Part shown: positions 33,872-41,493 of the stretch, piece by piece
How positions within the stretch are numbered: the first letter of the stretch is position 1
Layout: each line of letters begins with the position of its first letter
NCBI RefSeq assembly: GCF_002024505.1
Contig: NZ_CP019402.1
Span: forward strand, 3,968,001 to 4,032,000
Reading direction: 5' to 3'
Length of the DNA: 64,000 nt
Source: Plantibacter flavus
GTDB taxonomy: Bacteria > Actinomycetota > Actinomycetes > Actinomycetales > Microbacteriaceae
Position numbers and translations under genes: made by a program
Notes under the pieces: generated by a model
The model's database searches: none
The model's input: only the letters and a program-made list of their open reading frames with translations
Told to the model about the DNA's origin: nothing

Positions 33872-35872
33872 ATGCTGACTGACGCACTCACCATCGTGCT
33901 GGCGGTCGTGTCGGCGCTGCTCCTCGGGTTCGCCGCCCGACGCGTGCTCGATGCCCCGGTGGGTTGGCCACGCAGCATCCTGGTCGGGCTCGTCGTGTTC
34001 GTCACCGGCCCACCGTTCGTGAACTGGCTACTGCAACAGACCGGCCTGGTCCAGCCCGGTGAGGCCGGGGACGCTCGAGCGGCCTTCGCGGCGATCGCCG
34101 TCGCCCTCCTCGCGATCGGCTGGATCTTCGCCCTCGGGCTCGGTGTCCTCGTCGCCATCGAGGTCATCATCCCGACTCGGCCGCTGATGAACCCGATCGA
34201 CGTCGTCCGCTCCGCGATCAGACGACGGCGACGGACGAGGCGATACCTGCAGATCCTCGCCATCGCATCACGACACGGCGCGGGCTGGCTCGTGCACGGC
34301 CGATCCCGCGTCCAGCTCGAACTCACCACGAGCGAGCAGCGTGCCAACGCGATCATCGCCACGATCAACGACTCCGGCGTCACCTTCGTGAAGCTCGGAC
34401 AGGTGCTCTCGACGAGACGCGACCTCGTGCCCGAGCCGTACCTCAGCGCCCTCGCGTCCCTGCAGTCCGAAGCGACCACGCTGCCCTGGCACGAGGTCCA
34501 GGTCGTCATCGAGACCGAGCTCGGCGCACCGATCGACACCGTGTTCGCGTCGATCGACTCCGAACCGCTCGCGGCTGCGTCCGTCGCCCAGGTGCACACC
34601 GCCGAGCTGCTCGACGGCACCCCCGTGGTCGTGAAGGTCCAGCGACCGGCGGCCCGCGTGCAGGTCGAGGCAGACGCCGACATCGTCGTCCGCCTCGCCG
34701 AGCGCGCCGAGACGCACACCAAGTTCGGGCAGGACCTCCGCCTCGCCTCCGTTGCGCGGGCCTTCACCTCGACGCTGCTCGAAGAACTCGACTACCGGAT
34801 CGAAGCCCGCAACGTGGAGATGATCCGCAGCACCTTGAAGCGTCGCGATGAGCGCGACGAAGGCGTCCGGATCACGGTCCCACGCGTCTATCCGGCGGCC
34901 TCCGGCGCCCGCCTGCTCACCATGGACCTCGTCGACGGGCTACCGCTCAGTCGAGCGCGGGACCGCATCGCGACCATCCCCAAAGAGGAACGCGAGACCC
35001 TCGCGACCGGCCTCATGGAGGTCGTGCTCGAACAGATCCTCGTGCACGGGGTCTTCCACGCCGACCTCCACCCGGGCAACGTCATCCTCCGCGAGGACGG
35101 ATCCCTCGGGCTGATCGACTTCGGGGCCGTCGGCGTCATCGAGCGCAGCCAGCGGCAGCGACTCACCGCGGTGATGCTCGCGACCGTCAGCGAGGACGAC
35201 ATCGCGGCGACCGACGCCCTCCTCCTCATCGTCGACCTGCCCGAGGACGCCGACCTCGACGCCCTGCGCCACGACGTGGGCATCGTGATCACGACGGAAC
35301 GTCACCGCCCGGGTGGCGACGGCTCGATCTTCAGCCGACTCCTCGACGTCATCCGGCAGCACCACATCGCGCTCCCCGGCGACCTCGCCGCCGCGTTCCG
35401 CAGCTTCGCGACCCTCGAAGGGTGCCTCAAAGCGCTCGACCCCGACTTCGACATGTTCGAACAGGCCCTCCCGATGGTCCCGCGCCTGCTCCGCCGCTCG
35501 CAGTCCATTCGGCAGACGGCGGTCACCCTGCAGGCGCAGGCCGCCGTCACCGCCGCCTTGGCCCGCAACCTCCCGCGCCGACTCGATTCGCTGCTGTCCG
35601 GCCTCGAAGACGGGACGGTCGGCGTGACGCTGAAGGGCTTCGCCGATGAACCGGCGAAGGGGCTCGTGGAGGGTGTGACCGCGGAGATCGTGGGAACCCT
35701 GATCTCGATCGCCGCCCTCGTGATCGCCGTGGTCCTCGTCGTCACCGGTGCCGGCCCGGTCCTCCCCGGCGGCCTCCGGGTGTTCGACCTGATCGCGGCG
35801 TTCATCGGGTTCCTCGGCTTCCTGGGGCTGTTGCGCGTGCTGCGGCAGACCGTCGTCCGCCGAGGTCGGTGA
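33872..35872 (+). CDS. membrane-anchored UbiB/ABC1 atypical kinase
   Basis: A 666-residue protein. The ABC1/ADCK kinase core spans about residues 160-480: KLGQVLSTRRDLVPEPY (KxGQ motif), PLAAASVAQVHTAEL, VVVKVQRP (ATP lysine), FHADLHPGNVI (catalytic loop) and LIDFGAVG (metal-binding DFG). Unusually it has three membrane helices at the N-terminus (LTIVLAVVSALLLGF, SILVGLVVFVTGPPF and AIAVALLAIGWIF) and two at the C-terminus. UbiB proteins act in quinone or isoprenoid lipid metabolism; actinobacteria make menaquinone, so the target is unclear. GAGGGG precedes the ATG. Confidence 0.88.
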   Translation: MLTDALTIVLAVVSALLLGFAARRVLDAPVGWPRSILVGLVVFVTGPPFVNWLLQQTGLVQPGEAGDARAAFAAIAVALLAIGWIFALGLGVLVAIEVIIPTRPLMNPIDVVRSAIRRRRRTRRYLQILAIASRHGAGWLVHGRSRVQLELTTSEQRANAIIATINDSGVTFVKLGQVLSTRRDLVPEPYLSALASLQSEATTLPWHEVQVVIETELGAPIDTVFASIDSEPLAAASVAQVHTAELLDGTPVVVKVQRPAARVQVEADADIVVRLAERAETHTKFGQDLRLASVARAFTSTLLEELDYRIEARNVEMIRSTLKRRDERDEGVRITVPRVYPAASGARLLTMDLVDGLPLSRARDRIATIPKEERETLATGLMEVVLEQILVHGVFHADLHPGNVILREDGSLGLIDFGAVGVIERSQRQRLTAVMLATVSEDDIAATDALLLIVDLPEDADLDALRHDVGIVITTERHRPGGDGSIFSRLLDVIRQHHIALPGDLAAAFRSFATLEGCLKALDPDFDMFEQALPMVPRLLRRSQSIRQTAVTLQAQAAVTAALARNLPRRLDSLLSGLEDGTVGVTLKGFADEPAKGLVEGVTAEIVGTLISIAALVIAVVLVVTGAGPVLPGGLRVFDLIAAFIGFLGFLGLLRVLRQTVVRRGR

Positions 35873-35915
35873 CCGGAGCACCCTGCTGTTCACCTGACGG
35901 CACTACCGTGATCGG

Positions 35916-37163
35916 GTGAGCGATCCCCGACTGCAGCGACGCCTGGGCACGAGCGCCGCGGTGTTCATCGGCCTGGGGTCGATGATGGGCGCCGGCGTCT
36001 TCGCGGTGTTCCAACCGGCGGCGGAGGTCGCCGGCGCCGGACTCCTCATCGGGCTCGTGATCGCCGCGGTCGTCGCCTGCTGCAACGCGATGTCCTCCGC
36101 GCAACTCGCCGCACAACTCCCCTCGGCCGGCGGCACCTACCTGTACGGCCGCGAACTCATCGGGCCGTGGTGGGGCTTCGCCGCCGGATGGAGCTTCGTG
36201 GTGGGCAAGACGGCGAGCGCCGCAGCCATGGCGGTCGCCTTCGCCGCGTACGCTGCACCGGCCGAGTGGAGTCGTCCGGTCGCCGCGTTCGCGGTCGCCC
36301 TCGTGGTCGTGACCAACTGCCTCGGGGTCACCCGCACCGCGACCGCGACCCGGGTGATCGTGGTGGCCGTCCTCCTGGTCCTCGCCGTGGTCGTCGGCTC
36401 AGGCCTCGTCGGACCGGACGCCGGTTCGACGGGGCTCGCGTCGCTCGGGTTCGACGCCGGCCCGCTCGCCGTGCTGCAGTCCGCCGGGTTGCTGTTCTTC
36501 GCTTTCGCCGGGTACGCGCGGATCGCGACCCTCGGCGAGGAGGTCCGCGACCCGGCCAATACGATCCCGCGCGCCATCGGGATCGCGTTCGCCGTCGCGG
36601 TGATCGTCTACGCGGCCGTCGCGGTCGTGTCGCTGCTCACGCTCGGCGCAGACGGTCTCGCGTCCAGTGCGCGCCCCTTGGCCGCGGTGGTGGAGACGAA
36701 CGGGTGGCCGTGGGCTGCGACGCTGGTGCGACTCGGTGCGGCGGCGGCCTGTCTGGGGGCGCTCCTCGCCGTGTTCGCAGGCATCGGACGGACCGCCTTC
36801 GCGATGGCGAGGACCGGCGACCTGCCCCGGGTGCTCGACGCGGTGCACCCGCGCTTCGCGACCCCCTACCGGGCGGAGCTCCTCGTCGGCGCGGTCGTCG
36901 TCGTCCTCGTCCTGCTCATCGACCTCCGGAGCGCGATCGGGTTCTCCTCGTTCGGCGTGCTGCTCTACTACGTGGTCGCCAACGTCGCCGCGTTCCGCCA
37001 GACGCGCGAGCACCGACGGTACCCTCGCGCGGTCAGTGTGTTCGGCGCCGTCGGTTGCGTCGTCCTCATGTTCACACTGCCGCCGACGTCGGTGCTCGTG
37101 GGCGGCGGCGTCGTCCTCGTCGGGTTCGCCGGGCGGGCGGTGGCACTTCGGCAGGCTCAGTGA
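35916..37163 (+). CDS. APC-family amino acid permease
   Basis: A 415-residue transporter with about 12 helices and the APC start pattern GTSAAVFIGLGSMMGAGVFAVF (unwound helix 1 motif GxG), then AGGTYLYGRELIGPWWGFAAGW. Start is GTG at 35916, six bases after TACCGT, so probably leaderless. The last residues (LRQAQ then stop) lie in a REP-like element, suggesting the element insertion set the present C-terminus. The substrate is unknown. Confidence 0.9.
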   Translation: MSDPRLQRRLGTSAAVFIGLGSMMGAGVFAVFQPAAEVAGAGLLIGLVIAAVVACCNAMSSAQLAAQLPSAGGTYLYGRELIGPWWGFAAGWSFVVGKTASAAAMAVAFAAYAAPAEWSRPVAAFAVALVVVTNCLGVTRTATATRVIVVAVLLVLAVVVGSGLVGPDAGSTGLASLGFDAGPLAVLQSAGLLFFAFAGYARIATLGEEVRDPANTIPRAIGIAFAVAVIVYAAVAVVSLLTLGADGLASSARPLAAVVETNGWPWAATLVRLGAAAACLGALLAVFAGIGRTAFAMARTGDLPRVLDAVHPRFATPYRAELLVGAVVVVLVLLIDLRSAIGFSSFGVLLYYVVANVAAFRQTREHRRYPRAVSVFGAVGCVVLMFTLPPTSVLVGGGVVLVGFAGRAVALRQAQ

Positions 37164-37223
37164 CCGGAATTCGGCTCAGTGACCGGACGCTGATCCCTGA
37201 CCTTCGACAAGCTCAGAATCCGC
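37144..37223. repeat. cluster of REP-like element copies
   Basis: A diverged copy, CACTTCGGCAGGCTCAGTGA, starts at 37144, still inside the permease gene, and supplies its stop codon. Partial copies follow at 37170-37186 and 37202-37217, ending with a reversed CTGTCGAAGGG. The cluster fills the convergent gap before the GntR gene. Confidence 0.65.
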
Positions 37224-37251
37224 CTGTCGAAGGGTGGCCGACGGAAGGGGA

Positions 37252-37902
37252 CTACAGCTGCGTGGAGAGGCGGAAGATGTTCTCGACCGCCAGTTCGGCG
37301 GCGATCGCGTCACCGGCCTCGACCGCCTCACGGAGCTCCGGATAGCCCTGCTCCTTGGCCGCCCAGTCCGTGTTCTCCTCGGTGCGGGTCGCGGAGGACC
37401 GGTAGGTGAGGCCGTCGATGATGTCCTTCGTCGCCGCGACGAGCGTGGCGTTCGGGCACGCGGCGATGAACGCGTCGAAGAGCTCCCAGCTGAGTCGCCC
37501 GTGCTCGGCCATGTCTCGCTGCTCGACGACCACGATCACCTGGTTGATCGCGCGGACGAGCGCCTTCTTCTGCGTCGCGCCGAGACCGGGCACGGTGACG
37601 CGGACGACACCGCCGAGCATCGCGCCCAGCGTCTGCATGACCTCGGTGCGCTGTGCCGGGTCGGGCAGGGCGACGCGGGTGTACCGCTGTGCGGCCATCT
37701 CGATGAGGCCGACGCGGGCGAGGTCGTTGAGGGCCTCGCGGATCGGCGTGCGGGAGATCCCGAGCCAGGACTGGAGTTCGCCGTCGTTGAGGTGCTCACC
37801 GGGCTCGAGGGTGCCGTCGAAGATGGCCGTGCGGATGCGTTCGACCGCGACCTCGCGGAGTGACCGACGCTCGACGGGCGGGTTGGCTGAGGGCACGGGC
37901 AT
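37252..37902 (-). CDS. GntR-family (FCD) transcriptional regulator
   Basis: A 216-residue regulator with the GntR winged helix (SLREVAVERIRTAIFDG, then SRTPIREALNDLARVGLI) and an all-helical C-terminal FCD-like domain that lacks an obvious metal-binding histidine set. AGGAG precedes the ATG. Its -10 could be TAGCAT on the minus strand 23 bases upstream. It faces the APC permease and diverges from the phosphoesterase gene; its targets are unknown. Confidence 0.88.
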   Translation of the reverse strand: MPVPSANPPVERRSLREVAVERIRTAIFDGTLEPGEHLNDGELQSWLGISRTPIREALNDLARVGLIEMAAQRYTRVALPDPAQRTEVMQTLGAMLGGVVRVTVPGLGATQKKALVRAINQVIVVVEQRDMAEHGRLSWELFDAFIAACPNATLVAATKDIIDGLTYRSSATRTEENTDWAAKEQGYPELREAVEAGDAIAAELAVENIFRLSTQL

Positions 37903-38002
37903 GCGGGATCTCCTTCGTCGGCGAATGCTATGCCATCAGCGTACCGAATATCAGCGGATCCACCCGGGGTTGACGGCAGAGTCGACGACACCTGACGGGC
38001 GG

Positions 38003-38035
38003 GGTCACCGCGCGGTCACCGCAGGGTCGCCCGCC
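38003..38035 (+). promoter_or_regulatory. PHO-box-like triple 11-bp direct repeat
   Basis: Three consecutive units start at 38003, 38014 and 38025: GGTCACCGCGC, GGTCACCGCAG and GGTCGCCCGCC, exactly 11 bases apart. This is the unit length and sequence (GKTCAYC-like) of PhoP boxes in Streptomyces. They end 27 bases before a TACCGT -10 (38063-38068), the usual position for activation. The gene behind encodes a phosphoesterase. PhoP binding is inference. Confidence 0.6.
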
Positions 38036-38144
38036 CGCAACCGCGCATTCATCCGATCTCCGTACCGTGATCGGCTGCCGAGCGTTGCGATTCGCTCGGC
38101 GGTGCGGGCGATGCCTGCACCTCGGAAGAACACTGGAGATCTGC

Positions 38145-40532
38145 GTGAACGACATCACCGGCGCGACTGACACGCGCCACCGCTCGCGACACCGCGCGAC
38201 GCGACTCGCCGGCGGCACCCTCGGAGCGCTCGTGCTCCTCGTGGGCGTCGGCACCACCGCCGCCGCACCGGCGCAGGCGGCCTCGTACCCCGACACCTTC
38301 CTCGACACCGCGTCGACCGTCTGGAGCTACTCCGACGACGCGAGCGACCCGGCCGCCGGTTCCGCCGATCGCCTGGTCTGGACGCAGGGCGGCTTCGACG
38401 ACAGCGCATGGAAGACCGCGAACGGCAGCTTCGGCGCGAAGAACGGTCGCGCGACCGGCATCGGCCCGTACACCGCGAAGACCCTGCTCAACCAGTACAT
38501 CGACGGCAGCGCGGCACCCGATGTGCCGACGTATCACTTCCGTTCGGACTTCGAGTTGACCGGTGAGCAGCTCGACGGACTCGACAGCCTCCAGGGCAGC
38601 ATCGTGTACGACGACGCCGTGCAGGTCTTCGTGAACGGCACCAAGGTCGCCGGCTTCGTCGACGAGCAGGTCGAGGCGGCGCCGGAGGCGTCACGCAACC
38701 AGATGTACGCCGGCGCCAGCAACGGCGATCCGCTCACCTCCACGTTCACCGTCCCGGCGAGCGCACTCGTCGCCGGCGAGAACACCGTCGCGGTCGCGCT
38801 CCACCAGGATCGGGCCACGAGCTCGGACATCTACTTCGACCTGACCTCGCTCGCCCCGGTCGCAGCCGACGAACCCGTGTCGATCTCCGACGTCGTCCTC
38901 ACGATCGGCGCCGATGAGAGCGAACGCGGCATCACCTGGTACAGCGACCGCGATGTCGCCCAGGTCGCTCAGGTCGCACCGGCGTCCGCGATGACCGGTG
39001 ACGCCTTCCCCGAGGCGTCGGCGGTGAACGTGCCGGGTGTCGGCGGCGTCACGACGAGTGGTGAGTTCAACCACTTCGCGACGATCACGGGACTCGCCGA
39101 GAGCACCGGTTACGTCTACCGGGTCGGCAGTGACGACAACGGCTGGTCGGAGGTCTCGGCGTTCACGACCAAGTCCTTCTCCGGCGACTACGACTTCCTC
39201 TTCGTCGGGGACCCGCAGATCGGAGCCTCCGGGAACGTGGCGGACGACCAGGCCGGCTGGGCCGACACCCTGGACGTCGCACAGGCCGCCTACCCCGATG
39301 CGGAACTGCTGTTCTCAGCGGGTGACCAGGTCGAGCGCGCCGGCAACGAGGACCACTACAACGCCTTCCTCGCCCCCGAGCAGCTCCGCACCATGCCGCT
39401 CGTGCCCGTCAACGGCAACCACGACGTCGGCTCGAAGGCCTACGAGCAGCACTACAACGTGCCGAACCTGGACCCCACCGCCGGCGCGGCGACCTCCGGT
39501 ACCTCCTCGGGCGGCGACTACTGGTTCTCCTACAAGGACGTCCTGTTCATGGTGATCAATTCGAACAGCAGCGACTACGACTCGCACGCCGCGTTCCTCG
39601 AGCAGGTCGTCGCCGAGCAGGGTGCGTCCGCGAAGTGGAAGGTGCTCGCGTTCCACCACTCGATCTACTCGGTGGCGGCGCACACGAACGACACGCAGAT
39701 CGTGGACATGCGGGCGAAGCTGCCGTCGATCATCTCCGACCTCGGCGTCGACCTCGTCCTCCAGGGACACGACCACAGCTACACGCGCAGCTACCTCATC
39801 AAGGACGGCGAGCTCGCGAACCCGGACGAGACCGCCGCACAGGGCACCGTCACCGCGGGCCCAGGCGAGGTCCTCTACGTCACCGCAAACTCCGCGAGCG
39901 GGTCGAAGTACTACGACGTCAAGGCGCCCGACGCCTGGTTCGCCTCGGTCATCAACCAGGAGTACACGCGCAACTACTCGAACATCCGGGTGACCGACGA
40001 CTCCATCACGATCACGACGCTCCGGAGCGAGGCCAACAGTGCGGCCCGGGCGGCGGTGAACAGCGTCGTGGACGAGGTGACCCTGCAGCGCGAGGACACC
40101 GTCGCGCCGCAGCTCGTGCTGCCTGAGACCGAGACCACGGTGGAGCAGGGCGCTGCGTTCGACGCGCTCGCCGGCGTCACGGCGACGGATACGCGCGACG
40201 GCGACCTGACCGCGGCGATCACCGTCTCAGGATCGGTCGACACGATGACGCCGGGCACCTACGCCCTGAGCTACGCGGTGTCCGACGCCGCCAGCAACAC
40301 GGCGACGGCGAGCCGCTCGGTCACGGTCACCGCTGCCCCCGCCGTTCCCGGCACACCGGGCGCCGGCAGCGGGACGGGTCCAGGATCCCCGACGCCGGTC
40401 GCGTCCGGCTCCGACCCGCTCGCGAACACGGGCGCGGAGATCGGCGGGATCGTCGCGATCGCGTTCATGCTCCTGTTGGGCGGCGCGCTGACGCTGCTGC
40501 AGCGTCGGGCCCGCGCGCGTCGCGAGGGCTGA
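38145..40532 (+). CDS. secreted, LAXTG-anchored purple-acid-phosphatase-like metallophosphoesterase
   Basis: A 795-residue exported protein. A long signal peptide ends near PAQAA. Next come a beta-sandwich region, an FN3-like domain of the type that precedes purple acid phosphatases (residues about 240-340), and the metallophosphoesterase core with FLFVGDPQIG, SAGDQVE, PVNGNHDVG, AFHHSIYS and LQGHDHSYTRS, supplying all metal ligands. A DUF5011/Ig-like domain (about 655-735) follows. The end is SDPLANTG, a hydrophobic helix and RRARARR, a sortase signal of LAXTG type. Start is GTG 38145 behind GGAGAT. It probably frees phosphate outside the cell during phosphate limitation. Confidence 0.92.
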   Translation: MNDITGATDTRHRSRHRATRLAGGTLGALVLLVGVGTTAAAPAQAASYPDTFLDTASTVWSYSDDASDPAAGSADRLVWTQGGFDDSAWKTANGSFGAKNGRATGIGPYTAKTLLNQYIDGSAAPDVPTYHFRSDFELTGEQLDGLDSLQGSIVYDDAVQVFVNGTKVAGFVDEQVEAAPEASRNQMYAGASNGDPLTSTFTVPASALVAGENTVAVALHQDRATSSDIYFDLTSLAPVAADEPVSISDVVLTIGADESERGITWYSDRDVAQVAQVAPASAMTGDAFPEASAVNVPGVGGVTTSGEFNHFATITGLAESTGYVYRVGSDDNGWSEVSAFTTKSFSGDYDFLFVGDPQIGASGNVADDQAGWADTLDVAQAAYPDAELLFSAGDQVERAGNEDHYNAFLAPEQLRTMPLVPVNGNHDVGSKAYEQHYNVPNLDPTAGAATSGTSSGGDYWFSYKDVLFMVINSNSSDYDSHAAFLEQVVAEQGASAKWKVLAFHHSIYSVAAHTNDTQIVDMRAKLPSIISDLGVDLVLQGHDHSYTRSYLIKDGELANPDETAAQGTVTAGPGEVLYVTANSASGSKYYDVKAPDAWFASVINQEYTRNYSNIRVTDDSITITTLRSEANSAARAAVNSVVDEVTLQREDTVAPQLVLPETETTVEQGAAFDALAGVTATDTRDGDLTAAITVSGSVDTMTPGTYALSYAVSDAASNTATASRSVTVTAAPAVPGTPGAGSGTGPGSPTPVASGSDPLANTGAEIGGIVAIAFMLLLGGALTLLQRRARARREG

Positions 40533-40541
40533 CCTCGGGCG

Positions 40542-40588
40542 GGTGCCCCGTCGTCCATGGTCGTCCGCGACCCGACGGCGGGGCACCT
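40542..40588 (+). terminator. hairpin terminator after the phosphoesterase gene
   Basis: GGTGCCCCGTCG (from 40542) pairs with CGGCGGGGCACC (ending at about 40588) with one mismatch, ten bases after the stop. There is no strong T tract, which is common for high-GC terminators. Confidence 0.6.
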
Positions 40589-40648
40589 CTGCTTCCGCGT
40601 CCGGCCCCGGTCGGTCATCTCGTCATCGCCTGCACGATCGGATCCCAC

Positions 40649-41314
40649 ATGTCGTCCACCCGCACGCGCCCATCGCGCGTCGCCCGCTTCCACTCCGCAG
40701 CCGTCTTCGCGCTCGCACTCGCACTGACCGGGTGCTCCGGAACCGGTGGAACCGACGGGGTCCTGACGGCGCCGACCGGTCGGACCGACGCTGCGCCGTC
40801 GGTGCCGGGCGCGACGAGCACGCCCGAGCCCGCCTCATGGGCCGACGCCGTCGCACCGGAGGGGTTCACGGTCACCGTCGTGACCGCAGTGCCCCCGGGC
40901 ACCGACCCCGAGATCGACGCCGCGGTGGACGCCATCGGCGCGCGAACCGGCGCGGCCGTCAGCAGGACGGTGGTGCCTCCCGGTGGCGCCGACACGGGAG
41001 ATCCCCTCACGGACGTGCTCGCCGGCTCCCCCGACCTCGTGGTCGTGCTCGGCCTGGAGCTGCTCGACGTCGCCGACCGCTCCTCGGCGTCCAATCTCGG
41101 GCAGCAGTTCCTCATCATCGGCGCACAATTGCCGGAGCCGACGGCGAACGTCACCGCGGTGGTCTGGCCGGGTGCGACCGCGCGACGTGCCGACGAGCCC
41201 CGTGCGGCGCCGAACGGCTTGCCGGGGGTCGCCGCGCATGCGGGTGACGCCATCCAGGCTGGCCTCGCGGCACTGATCGCCGACGCGACGGGCGGGGTGA
41301 TCGTCCTCCCGTGA
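40649..41314 (+). CDS. putative lipoprotein, BMP-like fragment
   Basis: A 221-residue lipoprotein: basic start, hydrophobic helix and lipobox LTGC (Cys about residue 29), then a Gly/Thr/Pro-rich linker. The mature domain contains a Rossmann-like pattern (FTVTVVTAVPPGTDPEIDAAVDAI, PDLVVVLGLELLDVADRSS, QQFLIIGAQL), similar to half of a BMP/Med-type binding protein. It is too short for a full two-lobe binding protein. The function is unknown. A terminator before it and a gap after it suggest a single-gene unit. Confidence 0.78.
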   Translation: MSSTRTRPSRVARFHSAAVFALALALTGCSGTGGTDGVLTAPTGRTDAAPSVPGATSTPEPASWADAVAPEGFTVTVVTAVPPGTDPEIDAAVDAIGARTGAAVSRTVVPPGGADTGDPLTDVLAGSPDLVVVLGLELLDVADRSSASNLGQQFLIIGAQLPEPTANVTAVVWPGATARRADEPRAAPNGLPGVAAHAGDAIQAGLAALIADATGGVIVLP

Positions 41315-41378
41315 GCAGGTGGGACGGGGAGGGTGGCGACCATCGTCGCACAAGACATGAACGCTGAACATATCTTTC

Positions 41379-41393
41379 ATATCAGACTGATAT
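41379..41393. promoter_or_regulatory. perfect palindrome overlapping the promoter of the LRR gene
   Basis: ATATCAGACTGATAT has perfect 7-base arms and sits within the only strongly AT-rich patch nearby (about 41360-41400). TATACT at 41391-41396 overlaps its right arm and would be the -10 box, about 95 bases before the ATG. A repressor operator is likely, but no regulator gene is adjacent. Confidence 0.55.
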
Positions 41394-41493
41394 ACTGATC
41401 CTTCATCGTGAGCTGAGCTCCGTTCGCCGGAAGTCCGTCCGCGCCGTGGCGAGAGCCATGGTCTTCGACCAGCTCCCCCATCGAAGGAATCTC

